Assembly: GCF_905220365.1 (NCBI RefSeq)
Contig: NC_061125.1
Location: 11,921,831 to 11,985,830 of the forward strand
Direction of reading: 5' to 3'
DNA length: 64,000 nt
DNA from: Vanessa cardui
Taxonomy: Eukaryota > Arthropoda > Insecta > Lepidoptera > Nymphalidae
Part shown: piece by piece, positions 19,941-30,734 of the stretch
How positions within the stretch are numbered: the first letter of the stretch is position 1
Layout: each line of letters opens with the position of its first letter
The notes under the pieces: generated by a model
The model's input: only the letters and a program-made list of their open reading frames with translations
Database searches by the model: none
Told to the model about the DNA's origin: nothing
Translations under genes and position numbers: made by a program

Positions 19941-20435
19941 AGGATAAGAGACTTACTAAGTTGAATAATTACCTTTTTATAATCACATGTTTATAAATAA
20001 ATATTTTAATTCTGCATGATTTATCATTCCATGTATAAAGTAATGCATTATCAATATAAAATATATCTGTTAAATGTCTTAATATACAATATATAAAGGG
20101 ATAATATCGAGTCGTAAGTAAGGGGTATAAATTCGAAGCTTTGTTGCGGATTAGTCATGACAAAGTGCTGTTGGGTATAAAGTTTCCTCGTATGATGGAG
20201 ATATAGAAGTTATCATGCAAGTTGATAATGTTACCAAATTACGTTAAGTCGTTGGTCCTTGTTGGAGCAAGATGGCAGTCGTTAGGGTACTTAGAGACCC
20301 TTATGGACTGAAAATTTGTTGAATATATGTGTACACACTAAATACTTAGTAGATTATCTATATTATTAATTACATTTTGTTTATGACTTGAGATGTAACT
20401 AGTGCATAATTGCTTAATCATAACCCAGACACGCT
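19941..20435. other. AT-rich sequence, nothing recognised
   Basis: The block 'aatcacatgtttataaataaatatttt' occurs at 19683-19709 and again at 19981-20007, on either side of the Helitron-like copy, as a direct repeat. Otherwise nothing visible. Confidence 0.5.
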
Positions 20436-20439
20436 CCAC

Positions 20440-20580
20440 TGAAATTCCATTTGTTTAATTTTTGTACAGAATTTATCTCATGTTCAGTGTTGAAGAAAAA
20501 ATCTAAGGCTATGGCCTCCTCTCCGTCCTTCCTTTGAGGAGAAGGTCTGGACTTGTTCCAGCAGTCACAGTGACCTGCAG
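20440..20580. repeat. Two SINE-A fragments joined in opposite orientations
   Basis: 20450-20503 follows the SINE-A body on the plus strand ('tttgtttaatttttgtacagaatttatctcatgttcagtgttgaag'). 20504-20575 is the family's 3' block on the minus strand ('ctaaggctatggcctcctctccg...ctttgaggagaaggtctggac'). A rearranged relic. Confidence 0.55.
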
Positions 20581-21170
20581 CAACGACATAACAGGCTCTT
20601 ATTTTATACTATACTAATAATATTTATGTGATTTATAAAACATAAAATACATCCAGATCACTTACAACTGTTAAAAATAAAACTTCACATAAAATATTTT
20701 TCTGGATTAAACTGGTTTTAACTAGTTATAACAAACGAATATCAACAGTAACAGCAATACATTTCTAAAATTATTCAATCGTGAATGCATAGAATAAATT
20801 ATTTTAAGTAGAAACGAAGGATGGCATTACACGACAAGGAATTAAAGGTCATGGTAAGCATATTAAAATAGCATAAGGCAGCTCACATTTTTCACTTCCT
20901 ACGAGGCAAGGTCAGTGGTAGAGATTAACTCAAAACCATAAATAATTGTAAGAAGCCGTTATGTGGGATTAGTAACAAGGCTGATTTCATTTGTCACTTC
21001 ACAAGAGTATGTTGGCTTTAAATAGGAATCAGGCATGATGAGCGTAAAGATAGATAGATAGATTACTTAGAACTTAACCGCCGGTCACGAAGATATATCG
21101 TTGTAGGTACTGTCATTTAAATATCTGTTTCTATTGTTTACAATTTAAAAGATTGGTAGGTTTCTTTTTT
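20581..21170. other. AT-rich sequence, nothing recognised
   Basis: Contains a short (GATA)n-type run at 21047-21063 and nothing else recognised. Confidence 0.4.
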
Positions 21171-21171
21171 A

Positions 21172-21300
21172 TGTGATAGATGGCAACCGAGGAGGCTCAG
21201 CTGATGGAAAGTGAATACCACCGCCCATGGACATCTACAACACCGCGGGGCTTGCAAGTGCGTTGCTGGTCTTTAAGGAAGGAGTACGCTCTTTTCTTGA
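21172..21300 (-). repeat. LINE-tail-like repeat
   Basis: 'gaggaggctcagctgatggaaagtgaataccaccgcccatggacatctacaacaccg...gcttgcaagtgcgttgc' is a repeat I associate with lepidopteran genomes. It resembles family C read in reverse ('ggccacctgatggtaagtggtcaccatc.cccatagaca'), so the two are probably 3' ends of related LINEs. Confidence 0.6.
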
Positions 21301-21304
21301 AGGT

Positions 21305-21565
21305 TTCACTTGATGGCTCGTAAGGCAAGCCCATCTTGATAGGTACCAAACTCGACTTTCAAGCAGCAATATATATTTTTGTATTCTAGTTTGAAGTGTA
21401 AGTGAGTTAGTGTAAAAGCAGACAGTATATAACATCTTAGATAATAGAGTAGGTGATGCATTGATGTGATGTATATGATATATAAGATTGATAAAAGGGC
21501 AAATGTTTGTGAGAAACGGTAACCACATACCTTCAGGTGACAATTTTTTCTGTCCGCCTATTTAT
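21305..21565 (+). repeat. Repeat family C, diverged copy
   Basis: Forward orientation: 'gcaagcccatcttgataggtacc', 'tagtttgaagtgtaagtgagttagtgtaa', 'acatcttag', 'gtaaccacataccttcaggtgac', 'ctgtccgcctat'. It lies directly after the opposite-strand relative at 21172-21300. Confidence 0.65.
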
Positions 21566-21589
21566 CACATACAAAATATATAATAATAC

Positions 21590-21614
21590 CATGTATGTAT
21601 GTATGTATGTATGA
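21590..21614. repeat. (ATGT)n microsatellite
   Basis: Five to six units of ATGT. A shorter ATGT run (21939-21950) follows the SINE at 21642, which makes it impossible to say whether a target duplication exists. Confidence 0.9.
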
Positions 21615-21641
21615 AGGAAAACTTAATCGTGAGGATCAATG

Positions 21642-21940
21642 GGTCGAGATGGCCCAGTGGTTAGAACGCGTGCATCTTAACCGATGATTGCGGGTTCAAA
21701 CCCAGGCAAGCACCGCTGATTCATGTGCTTAATTTGTCTTTATAATTCATCTCGTGCTCAGCGGTGAAGGAAAACTTCGTGAGGAAACCTGCATGTGACA
21801 AATTTCATAGAAATTCTGCCACATGTGTATTCCACCAACCCGCATTGGAAAATCGTGGTGGAATATGTTCCAAACCTTCTCCTCAAAGGGAGAGGAGGCC
21901 TTTAGCCCAGCAGTGGGAATTTACAGGCTGTTGTTGTTGT
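21642..21940 (+). mobile_element. tRNA-derived SINE, family A, well preserved
   Basis: A box TGGCCCAGTGG at 21650-21660, B box GGGTTCAAACCC at 21692-21703, body 'cagcggtgaaggaaaacttcgtgaggaaacctgcatgtg', 3' block 'ctcctcaaagggagaggaggcctttagcccagcagtggg', tail (GTT)n. Just upstream, 21612-21636 is a small extra SINE-like scrap ('gaaggaaaacttaatcgtgagga'). Confidence 0.92.
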
Positions 21941-22002
21941 ATGTATGTATTTATCGTCTATGTATAGATACATCCATACTGTATTATTGTAAAATTGTAG
22001 CT

Positions 22003-22031
22003 TTATCTCAAGACATCCAGTCTTGAGATAA
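22003..22031. repeat. Perfect 12-bp inverted repeat (compact hairpin)
   Basis: Arms 22003-22014 and 22020-22031 are exact reverse complements around a 5-nt loop (ATCCA). Function unknown. Confidence 0.85.
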
Positions 22032-23050
22032 CTATTAGCTAGATATAGCTATTTTATTTATAAAACTTAAAACAGAAGACGCAACGCGTTTCAAGAAGTT
22101 TCGCTATGTAGCTTCATTTGCTTTAAATAAAGACTTTTAACAGGAGAAGCAAAAATTTCATATTTTTTACCTTTTATTCTATGTGCAATTTATGTAACAT
22201 TTGACGACTTTTTAAAATGGAAATCATTTAAAATATATTTCAACTACCATAATATATTTGGGACGCTAGGTATAAGCGACACTATTTCACGAAGCAAACG
22301 CGTATGACACTAATGAGAGTTGGGAAAAGTTATCGCCAGAATTTTGCATGCTATTGGCCTCGCTAATAACCCATATTGTTTTGAATTTCGAATTTATTTA
22401 AATACTTACTATAGTGTGTCATTAAGATTTTTTATTTTTAAATATCGAACTGCTTTGCACAACAGATTCTATGGTGTAGCATCTGGTCATTATCGAACTT
22501 ATTAATTAAAATAATATTAATTTTTGACTTTTTGTGTTTAATTTTAAAATAGCTATCTATAGAGGTTGTGTCTGTAGTTACGCAAGTAGGAACATTTAAT
22601 ATTGATACTTTGTTCTTGTTTGAAATTTAATTTCCATAATGTATAACCCTGTTTTTGGTTCACGCTAATAAATATATTTCAAGACTCGAAACTTTTATGT
22701 TAACAACTATTTTGGCTAGATGCCTATCTTTAAAACGAGCCAGCTGAAACTTAACGCCCCTCTATAGAAGTCTTTACATTCTGAATTCCTTGAAAATAAG
22801 GCCAGGGGAATGAATTGGCAACAATTCTTGGTAGAATAGCAGACTACAAGGAAATACCACTTTGGTTTTAGTATTTAACTGTTACGTACATTTGTAGAAA
22901 CGTAGAAGTGTTCTGAACTCTGAAGTCTAAGCCGAGAGAGATTCACTTTAAAGAAATAACATGATTTTGTATTGCTATTATAGCTTAAGATGAATTAGCA
23001 AGTAATTTTGGAAGTAAATAAAAAAGGTTTTATTAAAAAATGGCGGAAAA
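22032..23050. other. AT-rich sequence, nothing recognised
   Basis: No gene or repeat visible. Confidence 0.4.
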
Positions 23051-23054
23051 TTCT

Positions 23055-23277
23055 AATAATAATAACAGCCTATAAATTTCCCAATGCTGGGCTAAGGTCT
23101 CCTCTCACTTTGCGAAGAAGGTAAGGAGTTTATCCACCACGCTGCTCCAATGTGGATTAGTAAGTTCACATATGGCAGAATGTTGTTGAAATTATACACA
23201 TGCAGGTGCTTGCCTGGGTTTGAACTCGCATTCATCGGTTTAGATGTTTACTCTCTAACTACTGCGCCATCTCGGAA
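23055..23277 (-). mobile_element. tRNA-derived SINE, family A, internally deleted
   Basis: Both ends are present on the minus strand (3' block at 23062-23130, tRNA head at 23210-23277), but about 70 bp of the body is gone: 'cacatgcagg' runs straight into 'tgcttgcctgggtttgaac'. The junction falls at a short GG(T/TGC) similarity, compatible with slippage deletion. Confidence 0.85.
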
Positions 23278-23364
23278 AATTCAAAGCTTATATTATAAAC
23301 ATTATCCTTTTTATAATTATTTGTTCAATAGAAAAGTGATTTAATTTAATGATGAACTGTTGAA

Positions 23365-23558
23365 ATTAATAATATTATAAATACGAAAGTCTGTCTGTGT
23401 GTTTGTCCGTTGTGCCCTCACGGTTAAATATTTCAACCGGTTTTAATGAAATTTGGTTTGAAGGATATTTGAGGCCCAAGTTAGGCCAATTTTTATGCTT
23501 GACACCAGAGGAAAGAATTCTCAAATACGAGCGCATCCGCAGGCGACGAGTAGTAGAT
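23365..23558 (+). repeat. Helitron-like dispersed repeat, diverged
   Basis: 'aatattataaatacgaaagtctgtctgtgtg', 'tttcaaccggttttaatgaaatttggtttgaagg', 'gaggcccaagttagg', end near 'cgcaggcgacgagtagt'. Same architecture as 16858 but a different subfamily. Confidence 0.55.
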
Positions 23559-24510
23559 CAGTAAAATCATATCCGAAATGTACGAAATTTAATTATATTT
23601 CAATAAATCAATACAAAACACACACAGCGACTATGTACAATGGACAACAAAAATGCGGCAATATAACGCTTTCAATATTAAACAACCGAGACGAAACATA
23701 ATTCGAATAGTTTCAAAAGTCATGTACTAATCCACAACTGACTGTACAGGTATATTCGCTTACGTTGCAATGTTGAATCAAGCGTTAATGCAACAGTAAT
23801 ATAATTTGACGCATGATTTTATCGGTTCACTGGTAGCCGTTGAAACGTGTGAAAACGTTTTTGAAATTACGTTCTGTAGGAATTGATTCAATTTAATTAT
23901 AAACTGGTTTAATCTGGTTTGAACTGGTTCGGAATATAAGCATGTTGTACAAAAAGTATTACAATCTATAGTAGTAACGATTTCAGAATAATGTTATACA
24001 TGACAGGTTTGAAGATAATTGTAAAATGATATGTATTGAAAAAGTACTCATTGTATTTCAAACAATTAATTTTGGTGAGTTTCTTAAGTAAATGAAAATA
24101 TGGATCTGTTTGACTTAATATTCTAGATAGATGACGAACCGCTTAAATCTTATGGGACAACGAATTTATTTACCAAATACGTCTTAATATCGAATGTGAC
24201 CATTTGGCAACCACAAATCAATACCTTAGTGTATAACTACGCTTATAGAAAAACACCTTCTGATACAGTTTTGTAATGAGATACAAATTGAAATTCGATG
24301 CTTAATGTCACCGAACGCTGATGAGTTGGTAAGTGGGTTGTGTGTCAAAATGTTCTGGTTTATTACAGTTAGGTGTGAAAGTCGTACGATGTCAGATGCT
24401 TTGAATTTACTGTGACATTTTAGTTTTTTTTTTAGTTAATAGAAGGCATACCAAAATTTGTAACTAAGTAATATGCGGCAATGCGTTAAATGTTTCGTTC
24501 GTTCGTTAGT
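23559..24510. other. AT-rich sequence, nothing recognised
   Basis: No gene or repeat visible. Confidence 0.4.
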
Positions 24511-24514
24511 TATA

Positions 24515-25033
24515 GATTGGGTACCACCCATTCCACAGATATTCTACCGCCAAACAGTAAGACTCAGTATTTTTGTGACTCGGTTTGAAGGATGAATGAG
24601 GCTGTAGGTTTATAAGTTATATTTTTTTATGGTTAAGGTTGGCGGATGAGCATATGGGCCACCTGATGGTAAGTGGTCACCATCACCCATAGACAATGAC
24701 GCTTTAAGAAATATTAACTATTCCTTACATCGTCAATGTGGCACCAACCTTGGGAACTAAGATGTTATGTCCCTTGTGCCTGTAGTTACACTGGCTCACT
24801 CACCCTTCAAACCGGAACACAACAATACTGAGTACTGTTATTTGGCGGTTGAATAACTGATGAGTGGGTGGTACCCACCCAGACGGGCTTGCACAAAGCC
24901 CTACCACCAAGTAAAGTCTCATCTTAATTCCCAAACTGGAACATTGACGATAAATATTAACCATTTCTTCCTCATTTTCTATGGATAGTGCTGGCTACAT
25001 ACTATCTGGTGGCACATTGCTCGTCCCCCTTTA
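24515..25033 (+). repeat. Repeat family C copy split by a nested insertion
   Basis: 24515-24615 is the 5' half of a forward copy ('gggtaccacccattccacagatattctaccgccaaacag...gtttgaaggatgaatgagg') and 24916-25033 its 3' half ('catcttaattcccaaactgg...ctatctggtggcacattgctcgtcc'). Between them sits a complete reverse-orientation copy (24616-24912). The host copy is clearly more diverged than the guest. Confidence 0.85.
24616..24912 (-). mobile_element. Repeat family C, nearly full-length nested copy
   Basis: A T-run (A-tail on minus) is followed by 'aaggttggcggatgagcatatgggccacctgatggtaagtggtcacc', and the copy ends '...gtacccacccagacgggcttgcacaaagccctaccaccaag'. About 290 bp with no coding frame; best read as a non-autonomous retroposon or LINE 3' end. 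The duplication, if any, is too short to resolve. Confidence 0.85.
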
Positions 25034-25635
25034 TTAGAGCAACATATAGGTATGAATAAATTTAGCTATTGTTTTTGATACCACGCAGTACAATTGAAAG
25101 GGTAGTTACAAATTAACTTAAAACAAATACATTTATAATTTCTCAAACAGACTAAAACTGAGCCTTAGTCTATTTAAAAAACTTTTTTTTATTAATAACA
25201 TTCGAAACTAAAAATTATAGTTTAAATTGTAACACCATTTATAGAATTAGTTAAGTAAATTTAAATACGACTTGACAGTTTGAATAACTGATGCATTTTT
25301 GTTCCGTTAGATATTCCCGTTTAGCTCTTAATCGGATCATGTGACAAATACGGAGCGGCCGATTTATTGAATCAGTTTATCGTCGCAAGTATCGCCTGTC
25401 GGTGCTCATCAATGTCCGATGTAAAAAAGTATAATTTTAATAACATCTTTAATCCGATTTACCGAATGTATTTTTAATATAAGGCAACGCCGCTCCGATA
25501 AGACCGTGATTCGACAATTTCAAAGACAAACGTCGTTTCCCTAATGGTAATCTTGGAACAATGAAAACGTCATACTAGGCAACGTCATACATACGTAAAA
25601 TATTTATTTTCATCTTTCTTTTTTATGAATCAGAA
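25034..25635. other. Unique sequence, partly less AT-rich
   Basis: 25320-25560 is more balanced in base composition and non-repetitive within the window. It might be conserved regulatory DNA; nothing else supports that. Confidence 0.3.
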
Positions 25636-25639
25636 ACGA

Positions 25640-25975
25640 CAAATGACTCACCTGATGGTATCATCATCCTTACATCACCAATGCGCCAACAACCTTGGGA
25701 CTAAAATATTATGTCCTTTATACTAGATACACTGGATAAGTAGTTTTTTACTGAGAATAGAATTAAAAACACCAACATTAAACTAATTTAAATTAAGAAC
25801 ATATTTTAGTGTTCCTCTCAAATTAAGGCAACAGACACATGATAACAAGTGTGAAACATCTTCTGATACACCACATACTTCACAATTGGGAGTGTCACTT
25901 GGCTCTCTTTGGTAGAATTATATCCGATGATTGGGGTATACCCAGACGAGCTTGCACAAAGCCCTGCTGTCAAGG
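25640..25975 (-). repeat. Repeat family C, split diverged copy
   Basis: 'ctcacctgatggtatcatcatcc...cgccaacaaccttgggactaaaatattatgtcc' at 25650-25720 and 'ggtagaattatatccgatgattggggtatacccagacgagcttgcacaaagccctg' at 25910-25970 are parts of one reverse copy. About 150 bp of unrelated AT-rich DNA separates them. Confidence 0.65.
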
Positions 25976-26249
25976 AAAACAATTGAGTCGCGATGGCTCA
26001 GTGCATGGGATAAGGGAATTACTACTAAATTTATACTCAGTACATCTCGTATAAATACATATACCAAGTTTATTACGTAGTATATCTTTCCATACTTTTC
26101 GTTTTAATCCCTGTATCTCAATGTTATGTCAATAATTTCAGATCACTGATCTTTGATTTCAAAACAAGAATCACTCGTAAGAAAGAAATAAATAAAGTTA
26201 TGAATACACAATTTTCCTCATCACGCATGTTTTGTTTATGTAAAGTAAA

Positions 26250-26528
26250 GTAACAGCCTGTAAATTTCCCACTGCTCCTCTTCCATTAAGAAGAAGGTTT
26301 GGAACATATTCCACCACGCTGTTCCAATGCGGGTTGGTTGAATGCACATGTGGCAGAATTTTGATGAACTGAGACACATGCAGGTTTCCTCACGATGTTT
26401 TCCTTCACCGCCGAGCACGAGATGAATTATAAACACAAATTAAGCACATATATATATTGTTGCCTGGGTTTGAACTTGCAATCATCGGTTAAGATGCACG
26501 CGTTCTAACCACTGGGCCATCTCAGCTC
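26250..26528 (-). mobile_element. tRNA-derived SINE, family A
   Basis: 3' block 'cctgtaaatttcccactgctcctcttccattaagaagaagg' (with a 15-20-base deletion), body 'catgcaggtttcctcacgatgttttccttcaccgccgagcacgag', head 'gttctaaccactgggccatctcagctc'. A TTTATGT on each side (about 26234 and 26531) may be a short target duplication. Confidence 0.9.
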
Positions 26529-26960
26529 ATTTTTATGTGCATAAAACAAATATATAAACTTTTAACAATCCAGTTTATTTTCAAAACAAATACTCAAATA
26601 TGCAAATATTAGCAAAATAATTTGTCACGGGTTGCAGTTTATTAAAAATACAAATTAATTTAAAAACTATTTGCTATTTCGAATATTTACAAATGCAGAT
26701 ATGTATTGAAATTAAATAATCATGGACATGATATTTTCAACCAAATTGGACTGTATCAATATTTTAAATATTATACGTAAATTTAAATGGAGATAGTTTT
26801 ATTTAATTCCTGATATCGACTTATGTTTACAGTAGGTACTTATGCGTAAATAATACGGTGAAAAATTTGTTAAATATTACGCTACGTTGACTGAGCTTAG
26901 GGTAATTCTACTCCAAGAACTGAGAGGTAAAGAACAACTAAAGAAATTATATTATAACGC
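26529..26960. other. AT-rich sequence, nothing recognised
   Basis: No gene or repeat visible. Confidence 0.4.
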
Positions 26961-26961
26961 A

Positions 26962-27065
26962 TCTCCATGTGGTGAAAGAAATCATGGAAACATATTGAGA
27001 AAACCAGTATGTCACATACAATGATTCTACATGTGTATCCGTTGGCCCCGTTAGATCAACTTGTG
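26962..27065 (+). mobile_element. SINE family A, short relic
   Basis: 'ccatgtggtgaaagaaatcatggaaacatattgagaaaaccagtatgtcac' followed by 'ctacatgtgtatcc' resembles the central body of family A in the right order. Weak. Confidence 0.4.
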
Positions 27066-28590
27066 TGATCTTCAAACTTCACAGGTAATTCATAGCCTAG
27101 CTAGCAGTGCTGTTCTGTAAGAATTCACTACGTACCCACTTGAAAAATGTTAACAATGTTGACTTACAGTGTTACGCCAATTTGATACGCGTCTCTTATG
27201 AATGTCATAATGATTAAAGTCAATATCGCATACAATTTTTCTGAAATATTACACTCTTGTTCCGTGGTGAGGTACGAGTTACTTCTTATAGAATATCTTT
27301 ACAGCAGATAATTTACTCTTCTACGTTAGTATAGAAACTATAATATGAAAACTATTACAATTAAATTGATGCTTTTTTATGTATACAGAGATAAAACTAC
27401 TTATTATGTAATGTTATTTACTAAATACATTCTTTCACGAATTATGAAAATGATACAGTAAATGAACGATGGAAGGAAAAAATAATTTAGAAATAGAACG
27501 CACGTTACTGTGGGTTGATTTATGAAGCCTTAAATGTTACGTAACTCAGTTCCTGTGGCGGTCGTCTGCATGTCATTGCATTGCATTAATTTATAAGAAA
27601 CTTTGGTAAAATAAAAAGTAAAATTATGTTTTGTTATATATAAAATATTTTTGGATGCAATTCCGTTGCTCGATTTTGAGACTAGCATATTCTCGGTAAA
27701 ACTTTTCAAAAATAATGTGTATTATAATCAATTTCTTCAACGCCGTAACCAATTTGAATCCTGAAAGCCGCAGATCGAATCGACGATCTTCATTTAACAG
27801 TTGTGTTATTTATACTCTGAGATACTTATGTAATACGTACACAAACATAAATAACACAAATTATCTTGAAAAAACTATATATTACGCCAGCACCGTAACT
27901 TTCTAACACAAATAAGGGGTTAAACAAACAGTGCCTAAAATAAACCTGACGCAGTGATAAATTATTAAAACTTATCAAGTCGGAACGACGTCTTGACATC
28001 CCTTCATTACGCAAACGTGGCCTGTAAGATATTAGGCCTGTAGGATTATTTAGGCCTGTAACAAACTATTTTTGATCGCGTTTTGGTTAGGGATTAACTT
28101 TATAAATAATAATAATGTTATATATCCCATGCTTTGAGTAACTAGGATTTCTATTAGTTTTTTAAATAATACATATATTTTTTATTATTAATCGTTTATT
28201 ATAAACATAATAATTTCTAATACTTTTTATAAAAATCATATGTACTATTGAATACCTATATACACATATTATGTATGGTATTGTCTGTCACCTCATTTTA
28301 AGATAAAGTAGCCGAAGACATATCATTAGATCGGCATACTTTTATAATACGCTCATATATAAGTATAATTTTGTTTGTGTGTGTGTGAATGCATTTTTAT
28401 GTAAAACCAATCAAAAACAATATTAAAATGTATAGTAAATAATGTGCTTCAGTCTGATTTTTGGTTTGCCATGGTGGAAATGGTATGTGCATAGGTTCAA
28501 CAATTATATGCAGTAGGTTAGTGGTGTCCATTGGCCAACCGTTGGCTGTCCAACCGAAAACAGCTTGGGCGCCAATTTTACTAACAAAAT
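27066..28590. other. AT-rich sequence, nothing recognised
   Basis: No gene or repeat visible. Confidence 0.4.
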
Positions 28591-28594
28591 GTCA

Positions 28595-28760
28595 CTTCAT
28601 CGGAATCCAATCGAAATTACTGTAATCCTATTCTTCACATCAAACATTACGATCTAGTTGGGCTTCGATCGTTGATGGATCGAAGTAAAATCGGAATCGA
28701 AATTTAATCCATATAAATAAGTAGTAGTAGTAGAATTCACCCTCATTTCAATTCGGCTGA
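28595..28760. repeat. Dispersed repeat shared with 13495-13625
   Basis: 'gttgggcttcgatcg.tgatggatcgaagtaaaatcggaatcgaaatttaatcc' and 'gtagtagtagtagaattcacc'. Class unknown. Confidence 0.4.
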
Positions 28761-28913
28761 TGTTTATTTTTATGATGAATAGGCGAATTTACAACGAAAA
28801 AGCATGACCGTTATAAATTAGCGGAATTGACCCCCAATATGCCATAAATATCAATTGTATAACATAACATTATTTAACATTTTAATATTATTGCGTATAT
28901 TTTATAAATAAAT

Positions 28914-29208
28914 TTCTTGGTGGCTGAGCCTTGTGTAAGCCCGTCTGGGTAGGTACCACCCACTCATCAGATATTCTATCGCTAAACAACAGCACGCAGT
29001 AATGTTGTGTTCCGGTTTGAAGGGTGAATGAGCCAGTGTAACTATAGGCACAAGGAACACAGCATCTTAGTTCTCAAGATCGGTGGCGCATTGACGATGT
29101 AATAAATAGTTAATATTTCATACAGCGTCATTGTCTATGGGTGATGGTGACCACTTACCATCAGGTGGCCAATATGCTCGTCCGCCAACCTATTCCATAA
29201 AAAAAAAT
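28914..29208 (+). mobile_element. Repeat family C, full-length reference copy with A-tail
   Basis: It runs from 'ggtggctgagccttgtgtaagcccgtctgggtaggtacc' through 'ccggtttgaagggtgaatgagccagtgtaactataggcacaagg' to 'ggtgaccacttaccatcaggtggccaatatgctcgtccgccaacctattccat', followed by nine A. The A-tail fixes the orientation of the whole family. No coding frame and no tRNA-like head, so it is probably the 3' end of a LINE or a non-tRNA retroposon. Confidence 0.88.
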
Positions 29209-29592
29209 ATGCCACGTATTCAGATTTCTTCGTTCGTCAGTGTTACCTAATTTAAAATCAAAATTCGAGGTCGGCTCCGTTGAGATATAACTGTTAGAAT
29301 ATTTCAATAATCACCATTACACGCCTGTCTGCCCTAATAACTACTGGTATTAGTTTCTTGTTGTCTGGATTCTTCTGACGAGATTTCACGGTCTACCGAT
29401 CAGACTCGACTTAATTAAAGAATCCCCTCAGCAGAAAATAATTAGAATCAAAGAAAACTTCTACGTGAACGACCTTTACTGATTAAAACACTAACTTCTG
29501 TATAAATTCAATGTTAGATTCAAATAGAAAATTATTATTCGACTTAAAATTATTGTAAATTAGTCATAGTTATTATGATTTTTATATTAAAA

Positions 29593-29840
29593 CTAGCGAT
29601 CCGTCCCGGCTTCGTACATGTGCAATGCTGACAGTAAATATACAAAATAATGACTTTCAACGTTCACAGTTTTTCAGTCGTTATCAGTGTTTCTTTACTG
29701 TATTGTTCACGTATACAAAATCTTTTTTCTCGAATGACTCTGTCTAGTAAAACCTCAACACAGTCCGTTGTGTAATTTTAAAGATCTTGAAACATAGGGA
29801 CAGACAGCGGTGAGCGACATTATTTTATACTATGCAATGA
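29593..29840 (-). repeat. Helitron-like non-autonomous repeat, minus orientation
   Basis: It starts ACTAGCGATCCGTCCCGGCTTCG, continues 'ttttttctcgaatgactctgtctagtaaaacc', 'ccgttgtgtaattttaaagatct' and 'catagggacagacagcggtgagcgac'. It matches 18655-18970 block for block; the plus-strand ACTAGC is the reverse of a GCTAGT end. Confidence 0.7.
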
Positions 29841-29904
29841 TTGCATATATATTGTTTTATATAGCTGGCAAGTAATAAAAACAAATTAAATAATATATTT
29901 CGAA

Positions 29905-30115
29905 TTTGGAATATCCCGTATACGTCCACTGCTAGGCAAATTCGTTTGTAGTTTATTCCAGCACGCCGCTTCATTGTGTTTACGTATGAGACAAAAATCC
30001 TATAAAATTATACGAAGAGGTTTCCTGGCAATGTTCTCCTTCATTGCCTCAATATAAGCCGGCAAACATTAGTCAAATATCACGTGTTCTAGCCAAAGAT
30101 ATCTATATATCCCGA
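29905..30115 (-). mobile_element. SINE family A, old relic
   Basis: 'cccgtatacgtccactgctaggcaaattcg', 'ttattccagcacgccgcttcattgtg', 'agaggtttcctggcaatgttctccttcattgcc' follow the minus-strand order of family A. The tRNA head is not readable. Confidence 0.5.
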
Positions 30116-30541
30116 CTCTATTATTATCTATATATCTTAGTGTGTAATAGAAAATAGATTCCTCTTGACCAATGAATCTTCTTGAAAAGATTAAGAGATT
30201 ACAAATAGGACACTTGTACAAAGAACACGATAAACTGTGGCCATTCTAGAAGACCCTTAGACAAGCCCATTAATTACTAGACCCTGCAATATATCCAGCC
30301 AAAGAACTTAATATCTAAATTAAGGGCCAAGAAAAGGTTTAATTGCCCGAAGTAAGCCGGCGGGTGGCTTGATATGTGAGTTCAATTAACTGCTTCTATA
30401 TTTTGTTTCGGTTTAAATTTTTAAAATGATATCGTTACTATAAACCGTCAAAAATATCTATCAGTAAGGACATTCAAATATCATTTACATTTTTTATAAC
30501 TGGCAAAAAATGAATTTTATTTAAATATTTAAAATAAGAAC

Positions 30542-30574
30542 ACAAAATGTTAAATTATTAATTTAACATTTTGT
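30542..30574. repeat. Perfect 33-bp palindrome
   Basis: Arms 30542-30557 and 30559-30574 are exact reverse complements around a single central T. AT-rich; it could form a cruciform or be the remains of an inverted-repeat element. Confidence 0.9.
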
Positions 30575-30734
30575 AGCACTAAGCAACCATACTTCGAATA
30601 CGATATTCTACCTATATATTTTATATTAAATAATTATGTAACTTTAGACATAGTCTAGAACCTTCGATCCCAGGTATTCTGGAAAGTTCTACTATATCGA
30701 TCAACTCGCAGTTGATTGGCTCTGGAATACGAAC

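Noticed and set aside
26120..26185. 35-nt micro-exon (AATTTCAG ... GTAAGA)
   Set aside because: Too short to support, with no coding context.
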